Origin: Hymenobacter daecheongensis DSM 21074
GTDB lineage: Bacteria > Bacteroidota > Bacteroidia > Cytophagales > Hymenobacteraceae
Direction of reading: 5' to 3'
Length of the DNA stretch: 64,000 bases
NCBI RefSeq assembly: GCF_900141805.1
Contig: NZ_FQYN01000008.1
Span: 62,001 to 126,000 of the forward strand
A model generated the notes under the pieces. That model had not been told where the DNA came from. It did no database searches and worked only from the letters and a program-made list of their open reading frames with translations. The position numbers and the translations under genes were made by a program. Below, piece by piece: positions 8,766 to 16,381 of the stretch (its first letter is position 1; the number at the start of each line of letters is the position of its first letter).

Positions 8766-9731
8766 ATGGAAAAAAATGCCAAAATCTACGTGGCTGGTCA
8801 TCGGGGAATGGTGGGCGCGGCCCTGGTGCGCCGGCTGACCCACGCGGGCTACCACAACCTGCTGGTGCGCACCTCGGGCGAGCTGGACCTGCGCGAGCAG
8901 GCCGCCGTGGCCGATTTTTTTGCCCGCGAAAAGCCCGACTACGTGCTGCTGGCCGCCGCCAAGGTGGGCGGCATTGTGGCCAACAATACCTACCGCGCCG
9001 ATTTCATCTATGAGAATCTGATGATTCAGACCAACGTCATTCATCAGAGCCATGTGCAGGGCGTGAAAAAGCTGCTGTTTCTGGGTTCGTCGTGCATCTA
9101 CCCGAAGCTGGCCCCGCAGCCCATCAGGGAAGAATACGTGCTGACCGGCCCGCTGGAACACACCAACGAGCCATATGCCGTGGCCAAAATAGCGGGCCTG
9201 AAGATGTGCGAAGCCTACCGGGCACAGTACGGCAGCAATTTCATCTCGGTGATGCCCGCCAACCTCTACGGCCCCGGCGACAACTACGACCTACACAACT
9301 CGCACGCGCTGCCCGCGCTGCTGCGCAAGTTCAGCGAGGCCGTGGCCGGCGGCCACGACCGGGTGCAGGTGTGGGGCACGGGCACGCCGCGCCGCGAGTT
9401 TCTGCACGTCGATGATCTGGCCGAGGCCTGCCTGCACCTGATGCAGCACTACAATGACCCCGAGCCCATGAACGTAGGCCCCGGCGAGGATCTGACCATT
9501 CGGGAGCTGGCCGAGCTGATTGCCGAGCTGGTGGATTTCACGGGGGACATCGAATTCGACTTTTCGCGGCCCGACGGCACCATGCGCAAGGTACTGGATG
9601 TGAGCCGGCTGCACGCGCTGGGCTGGCACCACCGCATCGGGCTGGAAGCCGGGCTGCGGGCCGTGCTGGCCTCGGAAGAGTGGCGGGCCGCCGTACCGCG
9701 CCGCTCGCTGGTGCCGCAGTCGGCCGGGTAG
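8766..9731 (+). CDS. fcl: GDP-L-fucose synthase
   Basis: A bifunctional 3,5-epimerase/4-reductase that turns GDP-4-keto-6-deoxymannose into GDP-L-fucose with NADPH. GHRGMVGAALVRRL is the cofactor loop. LGSSCIYPK and EPYAVAKIAGLKMCEAYR carry the Ser/Cys and Tyr-Lys catalytic set, and NLYGPGDNYD follows. The length of 321 residues fits the family. It follows gmd and precedes two GT61 transferases, so the fucose is probably used in the polysaccharide assembled by this locus. The epimerase at 1074 is a distant homologue that lacks the catalytic lysine. Confidence 0.96.
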   Translation: MEKNAKIYVAGHRGMVGAALVRRLTHAGYHNLLVRTSGELDLREQAAVADFFAREKPDYVLLAAAKVGGIVANNTYRADFIYENLMIQTNVIHQSHVQGVKKLLFLGSSCIYPKLAPQPIREEYVLTGPLEHTNEPYAVAKIAGLKMCEAYRAQYGSNFISVMPANLYGPGDNYDLHNSHALPALLRKFSEAVAGGHDRVQVWGTGTPRREFLHVDDLAEACLHLMQHYNDPEPMNVGPGEDLTIRELAELIAELVDFTGDIEFDFSRPDGTMRKVLDVSRLHALGWHHRIGLEAGLRAVLASEEWRAAVPRRSLVPQSAG

Positions 9732-9784
9732 CCCCGCGGTTATCTGCTCTGTCTCCTTCTCTTCTCTAGCTAGTCTGCTACGCC

Positions 9785-11050
9785 ATGTCTGATTTGGTGA
9801 ACAAAGCCCACCGCTGGGCCAGCCGCCGCCTGCGCGAGCTGGTGCCGCACCACGGCCGCTACCGTCCGGTGGGCGTGCATGCCAGCAGCCAGGCCCTGGC
9901 GGCCCGGCCCGGCAGCGGAGCTACTTACGCGGAGCTGTATCCGGCCCAAACCACCCACCTGGAAGTGAGTGAGGCCCTGCACGAGCACATCACCGACTAC
10001 GGAGGCCTGCACGCCAAGCCCAACCGCACCGAGCACACACCCGCGGCCTTTGTGCTTACCCTGGACCGGGGCCGGCTGCTGGCCGATAACAGCCAGAGCG
10101 TAGCCATCATGGCGGCCGATAACCGGCTGGTGGGCGATGCGTCGTTTCAGTATGACGGCCAGCGCGCCGACCTGGCCCGGCCCGAGGCCAACAATGTGTT
10201 TCGGCTGCGCTGGTTTTCGGCCCCGGTGCAGGTGTCGGGCACGGTGTGCAGCCTGCTGTCGGGCGGCGGGGCGGCCGTAGGCAACTACTACCACTGGCTC
10301 ATTGACTCGCTGCCGCGGCTGCACCTGGTGCAGGAAGCCGGCCTCTGGGATTCCATCGACTATTTCCTGATCTATGACCGCCGCCGCCGCTTCGTAGTCG
10401 ATTCATTACTGGCCCTGGGCATCCGCGACGAGCAGATAATTGATGTGCGCACCCACCGCCATTTGGTAGCCGACCGGCTGGTGGTGACCTCGGCGGTGCG
10501 CGGGCAGGGCACGCACACGCCCGAGTGGGCCGGCACTTTCCTGCGGCAGGCGCTGCTGCCGGCCGCCGCGCCTCGGGCCTTTAGCCCCTACGTGTACCTG
10601 AGCCGCCGCGACGCGCCCGCCCGGCACGTGCTGAACGAGGCGGCCGTGGAGGACCTGCTCCGCCCCTACGGCTTCCAGACTCACGTGTTGGGCCACTACA
10701 CCCTTGCCCAGCAGATAGCTCTTTTCGCCGGGGCCCGGCTCATTGTAGCGCCCACCGGCGCGGGGCTGGCCAACCTGGTTTTTGCCCCGCCCGGCACGCC
10801 GGTCATCGAGCTGTTTCCCAAGCACTTCACGGTTATTGAATACCCGGAGCTGTGCTACCGGCTGGGCCTGTCCCACCAGTTTCTGGTGGCCGAGGCCGCT
10901 GCCGGCCCGCTGCACGCCCGCCACGACGGCTGGCGCGAAGACCTGACCGTGGACCTGGCCGCGCTGGCGCACTGCCTGCGGCAGGCGCAGCCCGCCGCTC
11001 CCGAAGCCTATTCGCCGCCGCGCCGCTATTCAGCTTTGCCTTCCATCTGA
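9785..11050 (+). CDS. Glycosyltransferase family 61 protein
   Basis: A 421-residue cytoplasmic glycosyltransferase of the GT61 (DUF563) type. The diagnostic segment NYYHWLIDSLPRLHL is at about residues 167-181, and IVAPTGAGLANLVFAPPGT with the nucleotide-sugar-binding loop is near 320. No membrane segment is seen. It is followed after 18 bases by a close paralogue (11069-12310). The central 60 residues (GTVCSLLSGGGAA through EQIIDV) are almost the same in both, while the N- and C-terminal parts differ, which suggests duplication followed by divergence of acceptor or donor specificity. The sugar transferred is not known. Confidence 0.88.
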   Translation: MSDLVNKAHRWASRRLRELVPHHGRYRPVGVHASSQALAARPGSGATYAELYPAQTTHLEVSEALHEHITDYGGLHAKPNRTEHTPAAFVLTLDRGRLLADNSQSVAIMAADNRLVGDASFQYDGQRADLARPEANNVFRLRWFSAPVQVSGTVCSLLSGGGAAVGNYYHWLIDSLPRLHLVQEAGLWDSIDYFLIYDRRRRFVVDSLLALGIRDEQIIDVRTHRHLVADRLVVTSAVRGQGTHTPEWAGTFLRQALLPAAAPRAFSPYVYLSRRDAPARHVLNEAAVEDLLRPYGFQTHVLGHYTLAQQIALFAGARLIVAPTGAGLANLVFAPPGTPVIELFPKHFTVIEYPELCYRLGLSHQFLVAEAAAGPLHARHDGWREDLTVDLAALAHCLRQAQPAAPEAYSPPRRYSALPSI

Positions 11051-11068
11051 TATTTCACCGTCTCTCCC

Positions 11069-12310
11069 ATGTCTGCCCACACGCTCTTGTCCCGAGTTCA
11101 GCGCCGCGCCGGCCAGGTGGCGCGCGAGCTGCTTCCCCACAACGTGCACTACCGCCCCACCGGCATTCAGGCCAGCAGCAAAGCCCTAGCAGACCAGCCG
11201 GGTAGCGGCGCCAGCTATGCCGAAGTGTACGAGCCCTACGTTTCGGAACTGAGGGTGCCGGAAGTATTTGACGTGCTGCGCCCCTGCTACTACACTCCGG
11301 TGCCCACGCGCGAGCAGGTGCCCGCGGCCTTCGTGCTTAGCCTGCCGGGTGGCCGCATCAACGTGGATAATCGCAGTAGCCTGGCCGTTATCACGGCCGA
11401 CAACCAGCTGCTGGCCGATGTGTCGCTGCAATTCTCGCCCACTACCTATGGCATGGCCCCGGCTAGCCAAAACCCGGTGCTGCGTCAGCGCTACTTTCAG
11501 CCGCCGGTGCGGGTGCCGGGCACGGTGTGCAGCCTGCTGTCGGGCGGTGGGGCCGCCATCGGCAATTATTATCATTGGTTGCTCGACTCATTGCCGCGCC
11601 TGCACCTGGTGCAGGAAGCCGGCCTCTGGGATTCCATCGACTACTTCCTGATCTATGACCGCCGTCACCAGTTTGCCGTCGATTCGCTGCTGGAGCTAGG
11701 CATTCGTGATGAGCAGATCATTGATGTGCAGCAGCATACACATCTGGTAGCCGAGCAGTTGGTGGTTACCTCGCCGGTACGGGGCGGAGGGCACCACGCG
11801 CCGCCGTGGGTAGGCCAGTTTATGCAGCAGGCCTACCTGCCGCTCGCCACGCGGGGCCGGCAGCCGCGGCAGTTCAGCCCATTCGTGTATGTGAGCCGGC
11901 GTGATGCGGCCTTCCGGCGGGTGCGCAACGAGGCGGAGGTAGAAGCCCTGCTGGCCCAGTATGGCTTCGAGAGCTATGCCCTCAGCGAGTTGAGTCTGCG
12001 CGAGAAGGCAGCCCTGTTTGCCGGGGCCCGCACGGTGGTAGGGCCCGTAGGGGCCGGCCTGGCCAATATTCTGTTCTGTGCGCCGGGCACTTCGCTGGTC
12101 GAGTTTCTGCCGCGCAACCTCGTGGTAGGCGACTATCTGGACCTGACCACCCGCCTGCAGATGCCGCACTACCCGCTCATTAGCCGCGCCGACGAGGCCT
12201 CGGGCCAGAAGGCCTCCGCCGACCGGCAGGATGACTTAACTGTGGACCTTGCTGCGCTGCGGCAGGCCCTGCACCAAGCTATGCCCCAGCGCACGCTGCA
12301 AACAGCCTGA
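11069..12310 (+). CDS. Glycosyltransferase family 61 protein, tandem paralogue
   Basis: A 413-residue tandem copy of the preceding gene. NYYHWLLDSLPRLHL and TVVGPVGAGLANILFCAPGT match the GT61 signatures. The first 60 residues also resemble the neighbour (VHYRPTGIQASSKALA against GRYRPVGVHASSQALA). It ends 57 bases before the GT2 start at 12368. With gmd and fcl upstream it probably adds successive sugars to a lipid-linked repeat unit; donor and acceptor are unknown. Confidence 0.88.
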   Translation: MSAHTLLSRVQRRAGQVARELLPHNVHYRPTGIQASSKALADQPGSGASYAEVYEPYVSELRVPEVFDVLRPCYYTPVPTREQVPAAFVLSLPGGRINVDNRSSLAVITADNQLLADVSLQFSPTTYGMAPASQNPVLRQRYFQPPVRVPGTVCSLLSGGGAAIGNYYHWLLDSLPRLHLVQEAGLWDSIDYFLIYDRRHQFAVDSLLELGIRDEQIIDVQQHTHLVAEQLVVTSPVRGGGHHAPPWVGQFMQQAYLPLATRGRQPRQFSPFVYVSRRDAAFRRVRNEAEVEALLAQYGFESYALSELSLREKAALFAGARTVVGPVGAGLANILFCAPGTSLVEFLPRNLVVGDYLDLTTRLQMPHYPLISRADEASGQKASADRQDDLTVDLAALRQALHQAMPQRTLQTA

Positions 12311-12367
12311 GTGCCGGGCGGCCACTGTGCTCTGCCCCCCTTCACTTCCTTTTCAGCCCTCTCCGCT

Positions 12368-13393
12368 ATGCCTTCCGTCCTGCTCTCTATCGTCACCTGG
12401 AACAGCGCTGCTGTTATTGAGGAATGCCTGAAATCGGTGCTGGCCCAGACGTACACCGACTTTGAGGTGTGGGTGGTCGATAATGCTTCGGCCGACGACA
12501 CGCGCGACAAGGTAGCGGCCATAGCGGCCCGCGATGCGCGGGTGCGGCTGCACAGCCTGGCGCGCAACACCGGCTTCTGCGGCGGCCACAACTACGCCCT
12601 CGACCGCACCCACTCGGAAGCCGTGCTGCTGGTGAACCCCGACATTGAGATGGAGCCCGACTACCTGGCCCGCGCCCTTGCCACGCTCCGCGCCGATGAG
12701 CGCACGGGAACCGTGTGCGGACTGCTGCTACAAAGCCGCGAGGCCAATCCGCGCATCGACAGTACCGGCATGGAGGCCCTGCCCGATGGGCGCTTCCGGC
12801 TGCGCCACCACGCCCAGCCGCTCCACGACACCCCGCTCACCACCGGCCCCGTAGACGGGGCCGATGGGGCCCTGCCGCTCTACCGGCGGGCTTTTATTGA
12901 TGATTTGCGAGTAGAAGGACAGTTTTTCGACGAGCGGTTTTTTGCCCACAAGGAAGACTGGGACATTGCCTGGCGCGGGAGGCTGTTTGGCTGGCGCACG
13001 GTATTTGACCCTGCCTGCCGCGCCCTGCACCCCCGCGAGTTCCGGCCGGCCAACCTGCGAGTACGCCTACGCCTGAGCGGCAACATCAAGGCCGATGCCG
13101 TGAAAAACCAGTGGCTGCTGCTGCTCAAAAACCCGGCCCGCCGCGAGTTGCCCGGCATTTGGCTGCGGGCGCTGCCCCGGCAGCTGGGCATTCTGCTCTA
13201 TTGTGTGCTGCTGGAGCGGCCCTCGCTGCGGGCCTACCGCTACGTGTGGCAGCACTGGGGCAGCATCTGGCAGGCCCGGCAGCTGATTCAGAGCCGGGTG
13301 CGGGAGCGGGCAGCGCACGGCTTCGGCCCGGCGGCCCCCAGCCAGCCTACCAGCAGCCGGCAGCCCGCCGCCCTTACCACCGATCTGGCCTGA
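12368..13393 (+). CDS. Glycosyltransferase family 2 protein
   Basis: About 341 residues. The GT-A fold start LLSIVTWNSAAVIEECLKSV follows MPSV directly. Other GT2 marks are VVDNASADDT, ARNTGFCGGHNYAL and the DxD-like LVNPDIEM that binds metal and nucleotide sugar. It resembles rhamnosyltransferase-type family 2 enzymes acting on lipid-linked acceptors. The frame is open from a GTG at 12311, but the residues before 12368 are not part of the fold, so ATG 12368 is chosen. It is last in the gmd-fcl-GT61-GT61-GT2 run. Confidence 0.9.
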   Translation: MPSVLLSIVTWNSAAVIEECLKSVLAQTYTDFEVWVVDNASADDTRDKVAAIAARDARVRLHSLARNTGFCGGHNYALDRTHSEAVLLVNPDIEMEPDYLARALATLRADERTGTVCGLLLQSREANPRIDSTGMEALPDGRFRLRHHAQPLHDTPLTTGPVDGADGALPLYRRAFIDDLRVEGQFFDERFFAHKEDWDIAWRGRLFGWRTVFDPACRALHPREFRPANLRVRLRLSGNIKADAVKNQWLLLLKNPARRELPGIWLRALPRQLGILLYCVLLERPSLRAYRYVWQHWGSIWQARQLIQSRVRERAAHGFGPAAPSQPTSSRQPAALTTDLA

Positions 13394-13930
13394 CCGGCAC
13401 GTTCAGGTGCTTCGTATCCAATTGTGGGCCATATGCCGTGCAAGCCAGCAGCCGCTGACCCGTCAGAATACTTGATTGGGCTTCTCATAGTGTGATAGGC
13501 CCAACTGATAAAGCACGCAACGCGGCAGGGCCATCCATCATCATAGCATGTGCGCATCCCAAGCGCCGGAGCCGCAATGGCTAGCCGCAATGGCTGCAGC
13601 TGACCCATTGCCCACAACCAGCCTGTTGCTGGCGGATGATGCGGAAGCGCGGCCTTGCACGTATGGCAGTGAACCGGCACGGCCTGTACCGCGCATAATA
13701 AGCGGCCTCAGCCGTGTATAATAAGCGGCCTCAGCCATGTAAGGCCTGGCCTCTACCATTCTGACTACTAGAACGAACGGAGCGCCTTTTGAAGCAGCAC
13801 GGCTACAGTCCCGCGTACAAGAGTTTGTGGAAAATGCTCCTGAATTGCTGGCTCAACCGTCCTTATTTTATGCGAATTTACCGCTTTACAGTTGCGTTTC
13901 GCCATTATCAATACAAATTAAAATAAAAAT
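13394..13930. other. Intergenic region, no gene recognised
   Basis: About 540 bases between the GT2 gene and the promoter of the 14001 gene. It contains a short tandem direct repeat (13695-13736) and several stop-rich frames. No known protein is seen. The last 100 bases are AT-rich. Confidence 0.5.
13695..13736 (+). repeat. Tandem direct repeat, two 19-base copies
   Basis: ATAATAAGCGGCCTCAGCC occurs at 13695-13713 and again at 13718-13736, separated by four bases (GTGT). The role is unknown; it may be a replication-slippage product or a pair of protein-binding sites. Confidence 0.7.
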
Positions 13931-13961
13931 TTTGCAATAATGTTTTATATCATTAGATTTG
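13931..13961 (+). promoter_or_regulatory. Bacteroidota-type promoter for the 14001 gene
   Basis: TTTG at 13931-13934 and TAGATTTG at 13954-13961 are separated by 19 bases, matching the Bacteroidota primary sigma consensus TTTG-N19-TAnnTTTG. The predicted start would be 30 to 35 bases before the ATG at 14001. Confidence 0.75.
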
Positions 13962-14000
13962 GTGAGAGAGCTGTTTTGTTGGACTTTATAAAGCCGGGAT

Positions 14001-16040
14001 ATGAAAACTTCTGCTACTCTTCTCTCTTACCTGCGTTCAACTACGGTTTGCGCAGTATTTCTACTGCTGAGCTTGTCGGCTCTGGCAGTTAGGCCTGATA
14101 TGGGAGCCGCCGCTTGGCCTGGCATACAGGGTGCCAACCAGGCACCGGTAGCCAACGCGGGGCCCGACCAGGCGGTGTTTCTGCCCGCAGGCAGCACCAC
14201 TACGCTGAGCGGGGCAGGCACCGATGCGGATGGCACGATCAGCGCGTATGCCTGGAGCCAAGTGAGCGGGCCGAATACGGCCGCGTTCAGCAGCGTTTCC
14301 GTGGCGGCTCCTGTGCTCACGGGGCTGGTGGCGGGCACATACGTCTTCAGCCTCATCGTGACCGACAACCTGGGTGCGGCCAGCCCGGCCGATGAGGTGA
14401 GCGTGACCGTAGCGCCCCAGGCCGTGGCGAGCTACACCCTGGTGAATGCCGATATGAACACGGACATTCAGCCCCTGACGGACGGCGCGGTGATAAACCT
14501 AGCCACGCTGGCCACCCGCAACGTGAACGTGCGGGCCAATACCGACCCGGCCACGGTGGGTAGCGTCGTGTTCAGCCTGAGCGGCACGCAAACGCAGAAC
14601 ATTACGGAGAGTGTGTTCCCCTACGCGCTGTTCAGCGATTTTCTGGGTAGTTACTTCGTCTGGACCCCGCCCGTGGGCTCCTATACGCTCACGGCTACAC
14701 CCTACTCGGCCAGCGGCGGCACAGGCACGGCCGGTACTCCGCTCACCATCAGCTTCACCGTCATCGACCCTACCACCGTCACGAGCTTCACGCTGATCGA
14801 TGCCGACACGGACCAGGCCATTCAGACCCTGACGACGGGCGCGACGCTTAACCTCTCTACGCTGCCCACGCGCAACCTGAACATTCGGGCCAACACGAGC
14901 CCCACCACGGTGGGCAGCGTGGTATTTGACCTGACCGGAACCCAAACCCGCAACCAGATTGAGACGGGTGCGCCCTACGCGCTGTTTTCGGATGTGGCCG
15001 GCAACTACAACCCCTGGACCCCGGCCGTCGGCTCCTATTCGCTCACGGCCACGCCCTACAGCGGGGCCGGCGGCGGGGGCACGGCCGGCACGCCGCTCAC
15101 CGTCAGCTTCAACGTGACTGACCCCACCGGCACCGTGACGACTTTTACGCTGGTGAATGCCGACTTGGACACGGATATTCAGACCATGACGGCCGGTATG
15201 AGGCTGAATCTGGCCACGTTGCCCACCCGCAACCTGAACATTCGGGCCAATACGGCCCCGACCACGGTGGGCAGCGTAGTGTTTGCCCTACGGGGGCAGC
15301 AAGTGGTAGACGATCTGGAGAATGTGGAGCCGTACGCGCTGTTTTCCGATGCCGGCGGCAACTACTCGCCCTGGACCCCGGCCGTGGGCTCCTATTCGCT
15401 CACGGCCACACCCTATCCGGCGGCCGATGCGGGCGGCACGGCCGGCGATGCTCTCAGCCTCAGCTTTTCGGTGGTAGACCAGGCAGGCCCGCTACCCGTT
15501 ACGCTCACCACCTTTACGGCGCAGGCCCAGGGCGCGGCCGTGCAGGTGCGCTGGACTACCGCCAGCGAGTTGAACAACCGGGAATTCGTGTTGCAACGCA
15601 GCATAAACGGGCGGGTGTTCACCGACTTGCTTACCATTCCCGGCCATGGCACTACCACCACGGCCCACCAGTACAGCTACCTGGATACCGAGCTTCCCGC
15701 CGCCCCCCACCTGCTCTACTACCGCCTCTACCAGCTGGACTACAGCGGTGAGGCAAGCTTTTCGCCCGTGCGAACCGTGGCCGTCAAAACCAGTGCGAAA
15801 GGGCTCGACGTGTATCCCACGGTCGTTCAGGATGGGCGGCTGCACTATGTGGTGGCGGGCGGCAGCTCCGCGGCCGGCCAATTGGAGCTGTTCACGGTGC
15901 AAGGCCGTCGTCTGGCGCAGTACCCAGCCCCGATGGCCGACTTCGGCACCGTTTCTACCAAAGGGCTGCCGCCGGGCACGTACCTGCTGCGCTTCACTTC
16001 AGCTAATGGCAGCTTCACTAAGCGGTTTGTAGTCCCCTGA
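14001..16040 (+). CDS. T9SS-exported protein: PKD-like domain plus three LVNADTD modules
   Basis: A 679-residue exoprotein. It has an N-terminal signal peptide (to about residue 30), a PKD/REJ-like beta domain (about 48-140, NQAPVANAGPDQ to VSVTVAP), three tandem copies of a module of about 113 residues (about 142-255, 258-370 and 377-492), a fibronectin-like linker (VQVRWTTASELNNREFVLQR), and a type A T9SS sorting tail (LPPGTYLLRF, then FTKRFVVP). Each module runs SFTLVNADxDxDIQ, RNLNIRAN, TVGSVVF, PYALFSD, SYSLTATPY. No catalytic domain is visible, so a structural, adhesive or carbohydrate-binding role is likely. It is convergent with the 16382 gene, which carries the same module. Confidence 0.85.
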   Translation: MKTSATLLSYLRSTTVCAVFLLLSLSALAVRPDMGAAAWPGIQGANQAPVANAGPDQAVFLPAGSTTTLSGAGTDADGTISAYAWSQVSGPNTAAFSSVSVAAPVLTGLVAGTYVFSLIVTDNLGAASPADEVSVTVAPQAVASYTLVNADMNTDIQPLTDGAVINLATLATRNVNVRANTDPATVGSVVFSLSGTQTQNITESVFPYALFSDFLGSYFVWTPPVGSYTLTATPYSASGGTGTAGTPLTISFTVIDPTTVTSFTLIDADTDQAIQTLTTGATLNLSTLPTRNLNIRANTSPTTVGSVVFDLTGTQTRNQIETGAPYALFSDVAGNYNPWTPAVGSYSLTATPYSGAGGGGTAGTPLTVSFNVTDPTGTVTTFTLVNADLDTDIQTMTAGMRLNLATLPTRNLNIRANTAPTTVGSVVFALRGQQVVDDLENVEPYALFSDAGGNYSPWTPAVGSYSLTATPYPAADAGGTAGDALSLSFSVVDQAGPLPVTLTTFTAQAQGAAVQVRWTTASELNNREFVLQRSINGRVFTDLLTIPGHGTTTTAHQYSYLDTELPAAPHLLYYRLYQLDYSGEASFSPVRTVAVKTSAKGLDVYPTVVQDGRLHYVVAGGSSAAGQLELFTVQGRRLAQYPAPMADFGTVSTKGLPPGTYLLRFTSANGSFTKRFVVP

Positions 16041-16065
16041 GTGCGGCGGAAATCTTGCGCCGTTG

Positions 16066-16195
16066 ACCTCACCCCCTAGCCCCCTCTCCATAGGAGAGGG
16101 GGGACTAGCTCTAGTTTTCAGACCTGTTTATCAGCACTCTAGAAGCTAAAGGCTAGTTCCCCCTCTCCCATGGAGAGGGGGCTAGGGGGTGAGGT
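16066..16195. repeat. Long inverted repeat, family C, copy 1
   Basis: The left arm begins ACCTCACCCCCTAGCCCCCT and the right arm ends AGGGGGCTAGGGGGTGAGGT. Each arm contains its own small hairpin (CCCCTCTCC with GGAGAGGGG). It lies between convergent genes, 25 bases after the stop of the 14001 gene. Family C recurs at 45818-45978. Confidence 0.85.
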
Positions 16196-16246
16196 TGAGG
16201 GAGAGCCAGAAGTATCGGCAGCTAGAGCCCTCCCACCTGCATAACC

Positions 16247-16298
16247 AAAAAATACCCCGGAGTCTGGCGCTGGATGGCCAGAGTTTCCGGGGTGTTTT
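16247..16298. terminator. Bidirectional terminator between convergent genes
   Basis: ACCCCGG (16254-16260) pairs with CCGGGGT (16287-16293), and TCTGGC (16263-16268) pairs with GCCAGA (16277-16282). An A-run lies before the stem and GTTTT after it, so it can work from either side, serving the 14001 and 16382 genes. Confidence 0.75.
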
Positions 16299-16381
16299 GT
16301 AACCAATTATAGCTGAACGAACTGTTAGCAACCAACAGCACCTAACCGGGGCAATGTGTCAGCGCTGCTTGCTTTTGTTGC

